Shown here one piece after another: positions 1 through 8,858 of a DNA stretch of 20,100 nucleotides. The notes under the pieces were generated by a model. It searched no databases. It was not told the DNA's origin and worked only from the letters and a program-made list of their open reading frames with translations. Position numbers and translations under genes: made by a program. Positions within the stretch are counted from its first letter, which is position 1, and every line of letters starts with the position of its first letter. The stretch comes from an uncultured Emergencia sp. (GTDB lineage Bacteria; Bacillota; Clostridia; Peptostreptococcales; Anaerovoracaceae): NCBI GenBank assembly GCA_937997955.1, contig CALLDR010000108.1, positions 1 through 20,100 on the forward strand, written 5' to 3'.

Positions 1-15
1 AATGAAAAATAAGTG

Positions 16-44
16 TTTACATTTTACATTTCATGGTGTATAAT
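16..44 (+). promoter_or_regulatory. Sigma-A-type promoter for tRNA-Leu(GAG)
   Basis: TTTACA at 16-21 and a consensus TATAAT at 39-44 are separated by 17 bp. The predicted start of transcription is near 51, about 30 nt upstream of the mature tRNA 5' end at 83. This is the usual layout for a tRNA gene with a short 5' leader removed by RNase P. Confidence 0.8.
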
Positions 45-82
45 TGTTACTGTTGTGAGCGATGCTCGCGGCAGAAGCACTT

Positions 83-164
83 GCGGCTGTGGCGGAATGG
101 CAGACGCGCACGGTTGAGGGCCGTGTGGGAAACCGTGCTGGTTCAAGTCCAGTCAGCCGCACCA
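83..164 (+). tRNA. tRNA-Leu, anticodon GAG
   Basis: A complete class II tRNA. The acceptor stem GCGGCTG (83-89) pairs with CAGCCGC (154-160). The discriminator is A161 and CCA is encoded at 162-164. The anticodon stem CACGG/CCGTG encloses the loop TTGAGGG, giving anticodon GAG at 116-118, which reads CUC and CUU. An extended variable arm lies at 126-136, as expected for leucine tRNA, and the T arm GCTGG-TTCAAGT-CCAGT is at 137-153. It has its own promoter and a terminator hairpin directly downstream, so it looks like a monocistronic tRNA gene. Confidence 0.95.
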
Positions 165-171
165 TGTTTCC

Positions 172-210
172 GAAAACAGCTTCCTGCATCGGAGGCTGTT
201 TTCTTCTTTC
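172..210 (+). terminator. Rho-independent terminator after tRNA-Leu(GAG)
   Basis: GAAAACAGC (172-180) pairs with GCTGTTTTC (195-203). The stem extends inward by TTCC/GGAG (one G-T pair) to a 6-nt loop at 185-190, giving a 13-bp stem. The 3' side is T-rich (TTTTCTTCTTTC) though interrupted by C. Confidence 0.75.
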
Positions 211-236
211 AGCAGCTGTAAGCGGCCGAGCTGCTG
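210..236. repeat. Second hairpin between the two tRNA genes
   Basis: CAGCAGCT (210-217) and AGCTGCTG (229-236) are perfect inverted repeats of 8 bp around an 11-nt loop. No T-run follows, so it is not a classical terminator. It sits just after the terminator and before the next promoter. Its role is unknown; it may simply be a back-up structure. Confidence 0.5.
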
Positions 237-264
237 CGGTCTGCTGAAAAATCGACAAGAACTA

Positions 265-293
265 TTGACGTTTTTAAAATCCTATGCTAAAAT
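265..293 (+). promoter_or_regulatory. Promoter for tRNA-Leu(CAA) and probably yajC
   Basis: TTGACG (265-270) and TAAAAT (288-293) are 17 bp apart. A TGC directly before the -10 box (285-287) makes it an extended -10 promoter. The predicted start is near 300, only about 5 nt before the tRNA 5' end at 305. Confidence 0.85.
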
Positions 294-304
294 ATTTTTG
301 TCGT

Positions 305-391
305 GCCGGCGTGATGGAATTGGCAGACGTGCGGGATTCAAAATCCCGTGGTGGCAACACCGTATGGGTTCGACCCCCATCGCCGGCACCA
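305..391 (+). tRNA. tRNA-Leu, anticodon CAA
   Basis: A complete class II tRNA. The acceptor stem GCCGGCG (305-311) pairs with CGCCGGC (381-387), with A388 and encoded CCA at 389-391. The anticodon stem CGGGA/TCCCG (332-336/344-348) encloses TTCAAAA, giving anticodon CAA at 339-341 for UUG codons. A long variable arm (TGGTGGCAACACCG region) is typical of leucine tRNA. The T loop TTCGACC is visible near 369-375. The yajC start is only 33 nt downstream with no terminator between, so the primary transcript probably continues into yajC. Confidence 0.95.
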
Positions 392-424
392 TTAAGTATT
401 TACTTAAATATTTAGGAGGACAAA

Positions 425-817
425 ATGAATTCACAATTAGGAATGCAGGTCATTATCTTAGTCGTCTTTATCGCAGCGATGTACTTCTTACTGATCAGAC
501 CACAGAAGAAGAAGGAAAAGACGATTCAGAACATGAGAAACAGCCTGCAGGTTGGAGATGAAATCGTCACAATCGGCGGTATCTGCGGAAAGATTGTCAA
601 GACCAAGGACGATACCATAGTGATTCAGGTAGGTGCAGATAAGGTTAAGTTTGAGATGATGAGATGGGCAGTTTCCTCTGTTACCAGCTCAAGCAAAACA
701 GCTTCCAAATCCAACGTAGTGGAAGAGGACGAGGAAGAAAAGAAGATCAAGCCTAAGAAACTGAGAAAATCCACTGTTGACGAGACAGAGGAAAAGATTC
801 CAGAAGACGAGAAATAA
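425..817 (+). CDS. yajC: Preprotein translocase subunit YajC
   Basis: A 130-residue single-pass membrane protein of the YajC family, an accessory partner of SecDF and the SecYEG channel. One hydrophobic segment spans about residues 6-23, followed by the family hallmark RPQKKKEK and the small soluble domain with the conserved stretch VGDEIVTIGGICGKI (about 43-57). The C-terminal 50 residues are a highly charged Glu/Lys tail (EEDEEEKKIKPKKLRK), longer than in minimal YajC proteins of about 90-110 residues. The start at 425 follows AGGAGG at 414-419. yajC is usually grouped with secD/secF. Here it is separated from secDF by its own terminator and a new promoter, and it follows a tRNA gene with no terminator between. 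Confidence 0.93.
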   Translation: MNSQLGMQVIILVVFIAAMYFLLIRPQKKKEKTIQNMRNSLQVGDEIVTIGGICGKIVKTKDDTIVIQVGADKVKFEMMRWAVSSVTSSSKTASKSNVVEEDEEEKKIKPKKLRKSTVDETEEKIPEDEK

Positions 818-832
818 ATCATATTTTTCATG

Positions 833-862
833 AAACCCCTAAATTTGATAGGGGTTTTTCTG
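833..862 (+). terminator. Rho-independent terminator after yajC
   Basis: AAACCCCTA (833-841) pairs perfectly with TAGGGGTTT (849-857) around a 7-nt AT-rich loop. The T-run is at 855-859, followed by CTGTT. It should end the tRNA-Leu/yajC transcript and separate it from secDF. Confidence 0.9.
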
Positions 863-890
863 TTATTCTTGAAGAATCCAACATAAAAGT

Positions 891-924
891 CTACTTTTTC
901 CTTGCCGAACAGCTGAAAAAGTAG
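891..924. promoter_or_regulatory. Inverted repeat overlapping the secDF promoter (possible operator)
   Basis: CTACTTTTTC (891-900) and GAAAAAGTAG (915-924) are perfect 10-bp inverted repeats separated by 14 nt. The -35 box lies in the spacer between the arms, and the right arm abuts the -10 box. The structure is upstream of the predicted transcript start, so it would act as DNA (a protein-binding dyad), not as an RNA hairpin in the secDF message. No regulator is identified. Confidence 0.5.
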
Positions 925-930
925 TACAAT
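902..930 (+). promoter_or_regulatory. Promoter of secDF and the long downstream gene series
   Basis: TTGCCG (902-907) and TACAAT (925-930) are exactly 17 bp apart, a good sigma-A-type match. The predicted start is near 937, leaving a leader of about 60 nt before secDF. No comparably good promoter was noticed between here and the one upstream of efp, so this may drive much of the downstream series. Confidence 0.75.
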
Positions 931-996
931 AAAGAGTAAATTAAAATGCCGGACTTATGGGCAAATTTGTGACTATTTAGAGGTGAGAGGAATAAA

Positions 997-3264
997 ATGA
1001 ATGCAAAACTGAGAAAAATTTTAGCTGTTTTAGTAGTCATTGCAGTCCTTTTCGGCTGGTACGTGACCATCTTTGGTATTGGTTCCGTCAGTTCGATCAA
1101 GGATGTGATGAAATTCGGCTTGGATATCAACGGCGGCGTTTACGTCGTGCTGGAAGCTGATGAGGAAGATACGGCTGACATGACTGCGGACGAGCTGAAA
1201 GAGGTCATGGAACAGACCAGAGCTGTCCTCAACAACAGAGTCAACGCCATGGGTATTTCCGAGGCTACGGTTTCCCTGGAGGGCACCAACCGCCTGAGAG
1301 TGGAAATGCCGGGCGTGGACAACGCGCAGGAGGCCATCGAACAAATCGGCAAGACAGCGCAGCTGCGCTTCCTGCTGGCTGACGGCTCCGAAGTGCTGAC
1401 AGGAAACGAAGTAAAGAACGCCTATATGGATACGGACAGTGAAAACGGCGGATACAAGATCGTGCTGGAATTCAGCGGCGAAGGTTCGGACAAGTTCGCT
1501 GAGGCGACAGGCAAGGCTTCTGCGGGAGAGGTTACAGCTTCCGAAGAGCTTTCCGCGGCCGGTGTTGCCAGCAACGCAATCGTCATCATGCTGGACGACG
1601 AGATCGTAACGGCTCCGACAGCAAAAGAAAAGATTACCAGCACCAGCTGTGAGATTACATCTGGCGCCGGCGGCTACTCAAAAGAAGACGCTTCCAATAC
1701 GGCGGCTCTGATCCGCGGCGGCGCGCTGCCGGTGTCTCTCCACGAGATCACATCTTCCGTGCAGACGGCGACCATCGGCGTTGACGCCCTGAACAAGAGC
1801 GTCGTAGCGGGCGCTGCAGGTCTTGGACTGGTGTTCCTGCTGATGCTGCTCATGTATAACATGCTGGGCCTGATCGCTGACATCGCGCTGCTGCTGTACG
1901 TGCTGATCGTGCTGTGGGCTATGGCAGGCATGGGAAGCGTGCTGACCCTGCCTGGTATCGCAGGTATCATCTTGTCCATCGGTATGGCCGTCGACGCCAA
2001 CGTTATCATCTTTGCCCGCATCAAAGAAGAGATCGCCGCCGGCAAGACCATCCGCGTCGCGGTAGACCAGGGCTTCAGACACGCGCTGACCACCGTGCTG
2101 GACGCGCAGATCACCACTTTGATCGCATCTATCGTGCTGTATGAGATCGGTTCTACCTCCGTCAAAGGCTTCGCTTTGACCCTGATGATCGGTATCATCG
2201 TCAGCATCTTTACGGCTGTGGTCATCACCCAGCTGTTCGTGGGACTGCTGGCAGGCAGCAAGATGGCGAAGAACAAGTACTTCGGCGTAAACGAAGACGG
2301 CACGCCAAAGAACCTGCTCAAAAAAGAGTTCAAGTTCATTTCCAACAGGAAGAAATTCTACTGCTTCAGCGCGGCGGTCATCATCATCGGCCTGCTGTTC
2401 TCTGTAGTAAGAGGCTTTAACTACGGTATCGACTTTACCGGCGGTACTATGATACAGATCGACATGGGTAAGACCGTCAGCACAGAAGAGGTGACAGACG
2501 CCCTGGCTGATTACGATATGAAGGATCTTTCCGTCGTCCTCGCAGGCGATGAGCAGGATCAGATCATCATCAAGACGACAGACGCTCTGAACAACGACAA
2601 GCGTTCTGAAGTGGTCGACACCTTGGGCGAAACCTTCGGCGTGACCCAGGACGACGTTTTGGCTTCTGAGGAATTCGGACCGACCGTAGGACGGGAGCTG
2701 AAGAGCAACGCCGTCAAGTCCGTGCTGATCGCCGCCGTGGGTATGCTGATCTACATCGTATTCAGATTCAGATCCTGGAAATACGGCGTGGCTTCCATCG
2801 CCGGCATCTTCCACGACGTGCTGTTCGTACTGGCTTTCTACGCGATCTTCAACGTGACGATCAACAATCCGTTTATCGCTGGTATCCTGACAGTCGTCGG
2901 ATATTCCATCAACGATACCATCGTTATCTTTGACCGGATCAGAGAGAATAAGAAGATCTTCAAGAAGGATTCCAACGAAGTGGTCATCGACCGCAGCGTA
3001 AACCAGACCCTGAACAGATCCATCATGACGTCTCTGACCACATTGATCTGCATGGTTCCGCTGTTCCTGATGGTATCCACTTCCATCAGAGAATTCGTGC
3101 TGCCGCTGATGGTCGGCGTACTGGTAGGAACTTATTCCTCCATCTTCCTGTGCAGCCCGCTGTTCTATGAGTTCAGCAAGAGCGAGGATCAGTCCAAGTA
3201 TCTCACTGCGCAGAAAGCAAAAGAAAAGAAGGAAGCGAAAAAAGCTTCTAAAAAGAATAAATAG
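997..3264 (+). CDS. secDF: Fused protein translocase subunit SecDF
   Basis: A 755-residue membrane protein joining SecD and SecF in one chain. It uses the proton gradient to help pull secreted proteins out of the SecYEG channel. The SecD half has an N-terminal membrane helix (about 6-24) and the motif FGLDINGG (40-47). A periplasmic-type P1 domain follows, then a five-helix bundle with GMAVDANVIIF (329-339), whose Asp333 matches the conserved family aspartate. The SecF half starts near 445 and has a further helix, YGIDFTGG (476-483), and GYSINDTIVIFDRIREN (635-651) in its C-terminal helices. A Lys-rich tail ends the protein. Alanine occupies position 340, where SecD proteins often have glutamate (FERI). 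The start follows AGGTGAGAGG at 981-990. It is the first gene after the promoter at 902-930, and rel follows 27 nt later. Confidence 0.95.
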   Translation: MNAKLRKILAVLVVIAVLFGWYVTIFGIGSVSSIKDVMKFGLDINGGVYVVLEADEEDTADMTADELKEVMEQTRAVLNNRVNAMGISEATVSLEGTNRLRVEMPGVDNAQEAIEQIGKTAQLRFLLADGSEVLTGNEVKNAYMDTDSENGGYKIVLEFSGEGSDKFAEATGKASAGEVTASEELSAAGVASNAIVIMLDDEIVTAPTAKEKITSTSCEITSGAGGYSKEDASNTAALIRGGALPVSLHEITSSVQTATIGVDALNKSVVAGAAGLGLVFLLMLLMYNMLGLIADIALLLYVLIVLWAMAGMGSVLTLPGIAGIILSIGMAVDANVIIFARIKEEIAAGKTIRVAVDQGFRHALTTVLDAQITTLIASIVLYEIGSTSVKGFALTLMIGIIVSIFTAVVITQLFVGLLAGSKMAKNKYFGVNEDGTPKNLLKKEFKFISNRKKFYCFSAAVIIIGLLFSVVRGFNYGIDFTGGTMIQIDMGKTVSTEEVTDALADYDMKDLSVVLAGDEQDQIIIKTTDALNNDKRSEVVDTLGETFGVTQDDVLASEEFGPTVGRELKSNAVKSVLIAAVGMLIYIVFRFRSWKYGVASIAGIFHDVLFVLAFYAIFNVTINNPFIAGILTVVGYSINDTIVIFDRIRENKKIFKKDSNEVVIDRSVNQTLNRSIMTSLTTLICMVPLFLMVSTSIREFVLPLMVGVLVGTYSSIFLCSPLFYEFSKSEDQSKYLTAQKAKEKKEAKKASKKNK

Positions 3265-3291
3265 TCCATTTTAGCAGGAGTATAACGACGC

Positions 3292-5484
<2,193 letters not shown>

Positions 5485-5485
5485 T

Positions 5486-5560
5486 GGTCTGTCCCGCGAG
5501 CAGAGCGAGCGGCCAGACAGACCTTATGCTTTCGCGGCCCAAGAGAGCGAGCAGAAAGCG
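5486..5560. repeat. Two hairpins with shared GAGCGAG units between rel and the hydrolase gene
   Basis: The 121-nt gap holds two inverted repeats. GGTCTGTC (5486-5493) pairs with GACAGACC (5516-5523), with an inner CCGC/GCGG stem (5494-5497/5509-5512) and a 3-nt bulge. A second pair is GCTTTC (5529-5534) with GAAAGC (about 5554-5559). Both loops carry an AGAGCGAGC sequence, so the two hairpins look like related units. No T-run follows either one, so termination is unlikely. They may be RNA-processing or stability elements, or copies of a dispersed intergenic repeat. Confidence 0.5.
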
Positions 5561-5605
5561 AAGCGCGATTGGCAAGACGCGAGTCGTATAATTTAGGAGG
5601 AATCT

Positions 5606-6223
5606 ATGCAAGTATATAAATTTATCACCTGTCCGATTCAGGTCAACACCTATCTCGCCTTTGACGAGACAAAGAAGGGATTCATCGTAGATCCGGGCGG
5701 CTACAGCCCCCAGCTCACCGCCAAGGCGCGGGAAGAGGGCGTAACCGTAGAATACATCATTCTGACCCACGGACACGGAGACCATATCGGCGGCGTGGCG
5801 GACTTCCAGAGGGAATTTCCTGACGCCAGGGTGGTCGCCTTAGATCTGGAACGGGAGATGCTGTCAGATTCCAGCATCAACGCTTCTCTGGAAATCTGCG
5901 GGAGACCCGTTACCGTTTCCCCTGACATCTATGTAAAAGACCACGATACCTTAACCGTCGGCGAGACCGAGCTGACCTTTATCCATACGCCGGGCCATAC
6001 CAAAGGCGGCATGTGTATCCTGACGCCGGGATACGTGTTCAGCGGCGACACCCTGTTCCGCGCTTCCATCGGAAGGACCGATTTTTACGGCGGCAGCTTC
6101 ACAGAGATCGCGAAGTCCATCAGGGAGAAGCTCTTCCTTCTGCCGGACAGCACCCTGGTGCTGCCTGGTCACATGAGCGAAACGACCATCGGTTACGAGA
6201 AGGAGCATAATCCGTTTGTATAA
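5606..6223 (+). CDS. Metallo-beta-lactamase-fold hydrolase, GloB/YqgX-like
   Basis: A 205-residue cytosolic hydrolase of the glyoxalase-II-like branch of the metallo-beta-lactamase superfamily. The full metal ligand set is visible: THGHGDH (54-60, giving His55, His57, Asp59, His60), His131 in HTPGHTKGG, Asp148 in FSGDTLF, and His189 in LPGHMSETT. The C-terminal EKEHNPFV matches the family ending (HNPF). The length fits the short YqgX-type enzymes, which lack the C-terminal glutathione-binding helices of true GloB. The substrate is therefore uncertain: a thioester such as a lactoyl-thiol is possible but not shown. The start at 5606 follows AGGAGG at 5596-5601. The gene overlaps hemZ by 8 nt, suggesting translational coupling. 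Confidence 0.88.
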   Translation: MQVYKFITCPIQVNTYLAFDETKKGFIVDPGGYSPQLTAKAREEGVTVEYIILTHGHGDHIGGVADFQREFPDARVVALDLEREMLSDSSINASLEICGRPVTVSPDIYVKDHDTLTVGETELTFIHTPGHTKGGMCILTPGYVFSGDTLFRASIGRTDFYGGSFTEIAKSIREKLFLLPDSTLVLPGHMSETTIGYEKEHNPFV

Positions 6224-7598
6224 GATCAAAATATTGCACTATGAAAAACAGTATCTGCTGGAAGAGCTGATCAAAGTGTTCCTGCGGCCTGACCAATACC
6301 GGCTGCTGGAGGCGGACGAAGTGACAGACGCGGATACCATTCTCATCAACGAACAGGAATCTCAGGACAAAAACGAGATCAACCGGCAGATCTACAGAGC
6401 GCTTTCCAGCCTGACGGGAACGAAGCCCGCGTGGGGCATCCTCACCGGCATCCGTCCTGTGAAGCTGTGCGGTGAGCTTTTTGAAAAAACCGGCAGCGGA
6501 GAAGAGGCTGTCCGCGTTTTGAGGGAGGATTACTACCTCAGCGGGGAAAAGGCGGCGCTGCTCCTTCAGCTGTACCTGCATCAGCAGGAGGAAGCCGGAA
6601 AGCCGCCGAAGAACTCAGCGGGCGTCTATATCGGTATTCCGTTCTGTCCGACCAGGTGCGTCTACTGTTCCTTCGCGTCAAATCAGGTGCCGGACGGCGA
6701 GATCGCCAGATACCTTGAGGCCCTCCATCAGGAGATCGCCTATACAGGACGGCGCATGAAGGAGACCGGCATGACGGCGGAGTCCGTCTACATCGGCGGA
6801 GGCACGCCGACCACACTTACAGCCGGACAGCTGGACCAGCTGATCGCGTCCGTACAGAAAGCCTTTGATCTTTCCGCGCTGCGTGAATTTACCGTAGAAG
6901 CCGGACGTCCTGACACCATCACAGCTGAAAAGCTGCAGGTCCTCAAAGGGCGGGGGATCGACCGCATCAGCATCAACCCCCAGTCCATGAAGGCTGAGAC
7001 CCTGGAGACCATCGGACGGAGCCACAGCCCGGAGGATATTCGCAGAGCCTTCGCCCTGGCCAGAAGCCACGGCTTTGATCACATCAACTGCGACGTCATC
7101 GCCGGACTTCCCGGAGAGACGGCCGCGGATTTCGCGGATACCCTGCGGCAGGTCATGTCCATGGGGCCGGAGAGCGTCACCGTTCATTGTCTGGCGGTCA
7201 AGCGGGCGTCCAGGCTGGTGGACATCGACAGAGACTTTCACTATAAGCAGGGAGAGAGGGTGGCAGAAATGCTGTTCCAGGGCGAAAAGGCACTGGCTGG
7301 CGGCGGCTATCAGCCCTACTACCTGTACAGACAGAAGCACATGGCCGGAGCTTTTGAGAATACCGGCTACTGCAAAAAAGGTAAAGATTGCATTTATAAT
7401 ATACGCATTATGGACGAACACCAGAGCATCATCGCCCTCGGCGCAGGGGGCATCTCCAAGGTGTACTATCCGTCGGAGAACCGGTTGGAGCGGGTCGCCA
7501 ACGTGACCAATTATCAGGAATACATAAAGCGTATTGATGAAATGCTGAATAGAAAAGAGAAAAATATTTTTATGGAGGTAAAGAAATGGCAATCATAG
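6216..7598 (+). CDS. hemZ: Radical SAM protein HemZ (coproporphyrinogen dehydrogenase-like)
   Basis: A 460-residue radical SAM enzyme of the HemN/HemZ group, annotated in Firmicutes as oxygen-independent coproporphyrinogen III dehydrogenase. An N-terminal region of about 130 residues specific to HemZ precedes the core. The 4Fe-4S cluster motif is CPTRCVYC (Cys144, Cys148, Cys151), preceded by YIGIPF. YIGGGTPTTLT (192-202) is the SAM-binding GGGTP element. The start is TTG at 6216, inside the end of the hydrolase gene, with AAGGAG at 6200-6205. Its 3' end overlaps hisS by 13 nt. No other haem gene lies in the window, so the actual substrate is unproven; HemN-like proteins include members with other roles. 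The hemZ-hisS pairing fits a translation-linked operon. Confidence 0.88.
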   Translation: MYKIKILHYEKQYLLEELIKVFLRPDQYRLLEADEVTDADTILINEQESQDKNEINRQIYRALSSLTGTKPAWGILTGIRPVKLCGELFEKTGSGEEAVRVLREDYYLSGEKAALLLQLYLHQQEEAGKPPKNSAGVYIGIPFCPTRCVYCSFASNQVPDGEIARYLEALHQEIAYTGRRMKETGMTAESVYIGGGTPTTLTAGQLDQLIASVQKAFDLSALREFTVEAGRPDTITAEKLQVLKGRGIDRISINPQSMKAETLETIGRSHSPEDIRRAFALARSHGFDHINCDVIAGLPGETAADFADTLRQVMSMGPESVTVHCLAVKRASRLVDIDRDFHYKQGERVAEMLFQGEKALAGGGYQPYYLYRQKHMAGAFENTGYCKKGKDCIYNIRIMDEHQSIIALGAGGISKVYYPSENRLERVANVTNYQEYIKRIDEMLNRKEKNIFMEVKKWQS

Positions 7599-8839
7599 CA
7601 CCAAAAGGAACGAAAGACACGTTGCCGGCACAGGTGTACAAATGGCATTACGTTGAGCAGAAGTTCTCCGAAATCTGCGAAAAGTACGGTTTCAGAGAGA
7701 TCAGAACGCCGATGTTCGAGCACACGGAGCTGTTCAAGAGAGGCGTCGGCGATACGACAGACATCGTTCAGAAGGAGATGTATACCTTCGAAGACTACGC
7801 TGGCAGAAGCATTACGCTGAAGCCGGAGGGAACCTCCCCGGTGACGAGAGCGTTTATCGAACACAAGCAGTACGCGGAGGTACAGCCGACCAAGTACAGC
7901 TATATCACCCCTTGCTTCCGCTACGAAAAACCGCAGTCCGGCAGATTGAGAGCCTTCCACCAGTTCGGCATCGAGATCTTCGGTACGCCGAACATGCTGG
8001 CGGACGCTGAGGTCATCTGTCTCGGCTACGACTTCCTGCACCAGATGGGTATCGACGATATCCAGCTACGCATCAACAGCGTAGGATGTCCGGCCTGCAG
8101 ACAGAAGCACCGGGAAGCGCTGAGAGCCTTTTTAGAGCCGGTTTACGACCAGCTGTGCAATACCTGCAAGGACAGATACGAGAGAAACCCGATGAGAATC
8201 CTGGACTGCAAGTCCGAGATCTGCCAGGATCTTGTCAAAGACGCGCCGAACATGGTGGACTATCTCTGCGACGAGTGCAGCGCCGCCTTTGAAGACGTGC
8301 AGAAGAACCTGGACGCCATGGGCATCGAATACGTGGTAGACCCTAGAATCGTAAGAGGGCTGGACTATTACACCAAGACCGCCTTTGAGTTTGTGACCAA
8401 TTCAGGCGGCACCCAGGGAACCGTCTGCGGCGGAGGCAGATACGACCATCTGATCGAGGAGATCGGCGGACCTCCGATCCCGGGCGTCGGCTTCGGTCTC
8501 GGCATTGAGAGACTTCTGATGCTGATGGAGGAGCGGGGCGTTGAGATCCCGCAGCCGGAGCCGCTGAAGGCGTTTATCGCCGTCATGGGCGACGACGCGA
8601 AGGCTTTCGGCCTGAAGCTGCTCCGCGACCTGAGAAACAAAGGCGTCAAGGCGGAGATGGATACTCTGGCGAGAAACATCAAAGGACAGTTCAAGTACGC
8701 TGACAGACTGGGCGCGCAGTACACCGTAGTCATCGGCGACAACGAGCTGGCAGAGGGCACGGTCTCCATCAAGGAGATGGCCACCTCCCAGCAGAGACAG
8801 GTCAAGCTGGAAAACCTTTTGGAAGAATTAGCGAAATAA
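7586..8839 (+). CDS. hisS: Histidyl-tRNA synthetase
   Basis: A 417-residue class II aminoacyl-tRNA synthetase that charges tRNA-His. The N-terminus reads PKGTKDTLP (6-14), the standard HisRS opening. LKPEGTSPVTRAF (78-90) is followed by motif 2, FRYEKPQSGRLRAFHQ (111-126). The histidine-specific motif VRGLDYYTKTAFEF spans 256-269, with motif 3 after it (GLGIERLLML). The C-terminal 90 residues form the anticodon-binding domain. Length and motifs are typical and intact. The start ATG at 7586 has GGAGGT at 7573-7578 and lies inside the end of hemZ, overlapping it by 13 nt. aspS follows 19 nt later, the hisS-aspS pair common in Gram-positive bacteria. No T-box structure lies upstream, so specific tRNA-His control is not evident. 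Confidence 0.97.
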   Translation: MAIIAPKGTKDTLPAQVYKWHYVEQKFSEICEKYGFREIRTPMFEHTELFKRGVGDTTDIVQKEMYTFEDYAGRSITLKPEGTSPVTRAFIEHKQYAEVQPTKYSYITPCFRYEKPQSGRLRAFHQFGIEIFGTPNMLADAEVICLGYDFLHQMGIDDIQLRINSVGCPACRQKHREALRAFLEPVYDQLCNTCKDRYERNPMRILDCKSEICQDLVKDAPNMVDYLCDECSAAFEDVQKNLDAMGIEYVVDPRIVRGLDYYTKTAFEFVTNSGGTQGTVCGGGRYDHLIEEIGGPPIPGVGFGLGIERLLMLMEERGVEIPQPEPLKAFIAVMGDDAKAFGLKLLRDLRNKGVKAEMDTLARNIKGQFKYADRLGAQYTVVIGDNELAEGTVSIKEMATSQQRQVKLENLLEELAK

Positions 8840-8858
8840 GAGGAGCTTACGATATATT

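Noticed and set aside
393..408. TTAAGT/ACTTAA inverted repeat between tRNA-Leu(CAA) and yajC as a terminator
   Set aside because: The stem is short and all but lacks GC pairs, and no T-run follows; it would not stop transcription.
957..980. Seven-codon mini-frame (MGKFVTI) ending just before the secDF ribosome site, as a possible leader peptide
   Set aside because: It has no ribosome site of its own and is too short to act like known Sec-monitoring arrest peptides; it is probably chance.
1678..2814. Long reverse-strand open frame opposite secDF
   Set aside because: Its Asp/His/Gln/Val-rich composition is the mirror of the secDF codon pattern; it has no family motif and no ribosome site seen.
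5587..5592. TATAAT upstream of the hydrolase gene as a promoter
   Set aside because: The only -35-like word (TTGGCA at 5569-5574) is 12 bp away, too close, and there is no extended -10 TG.
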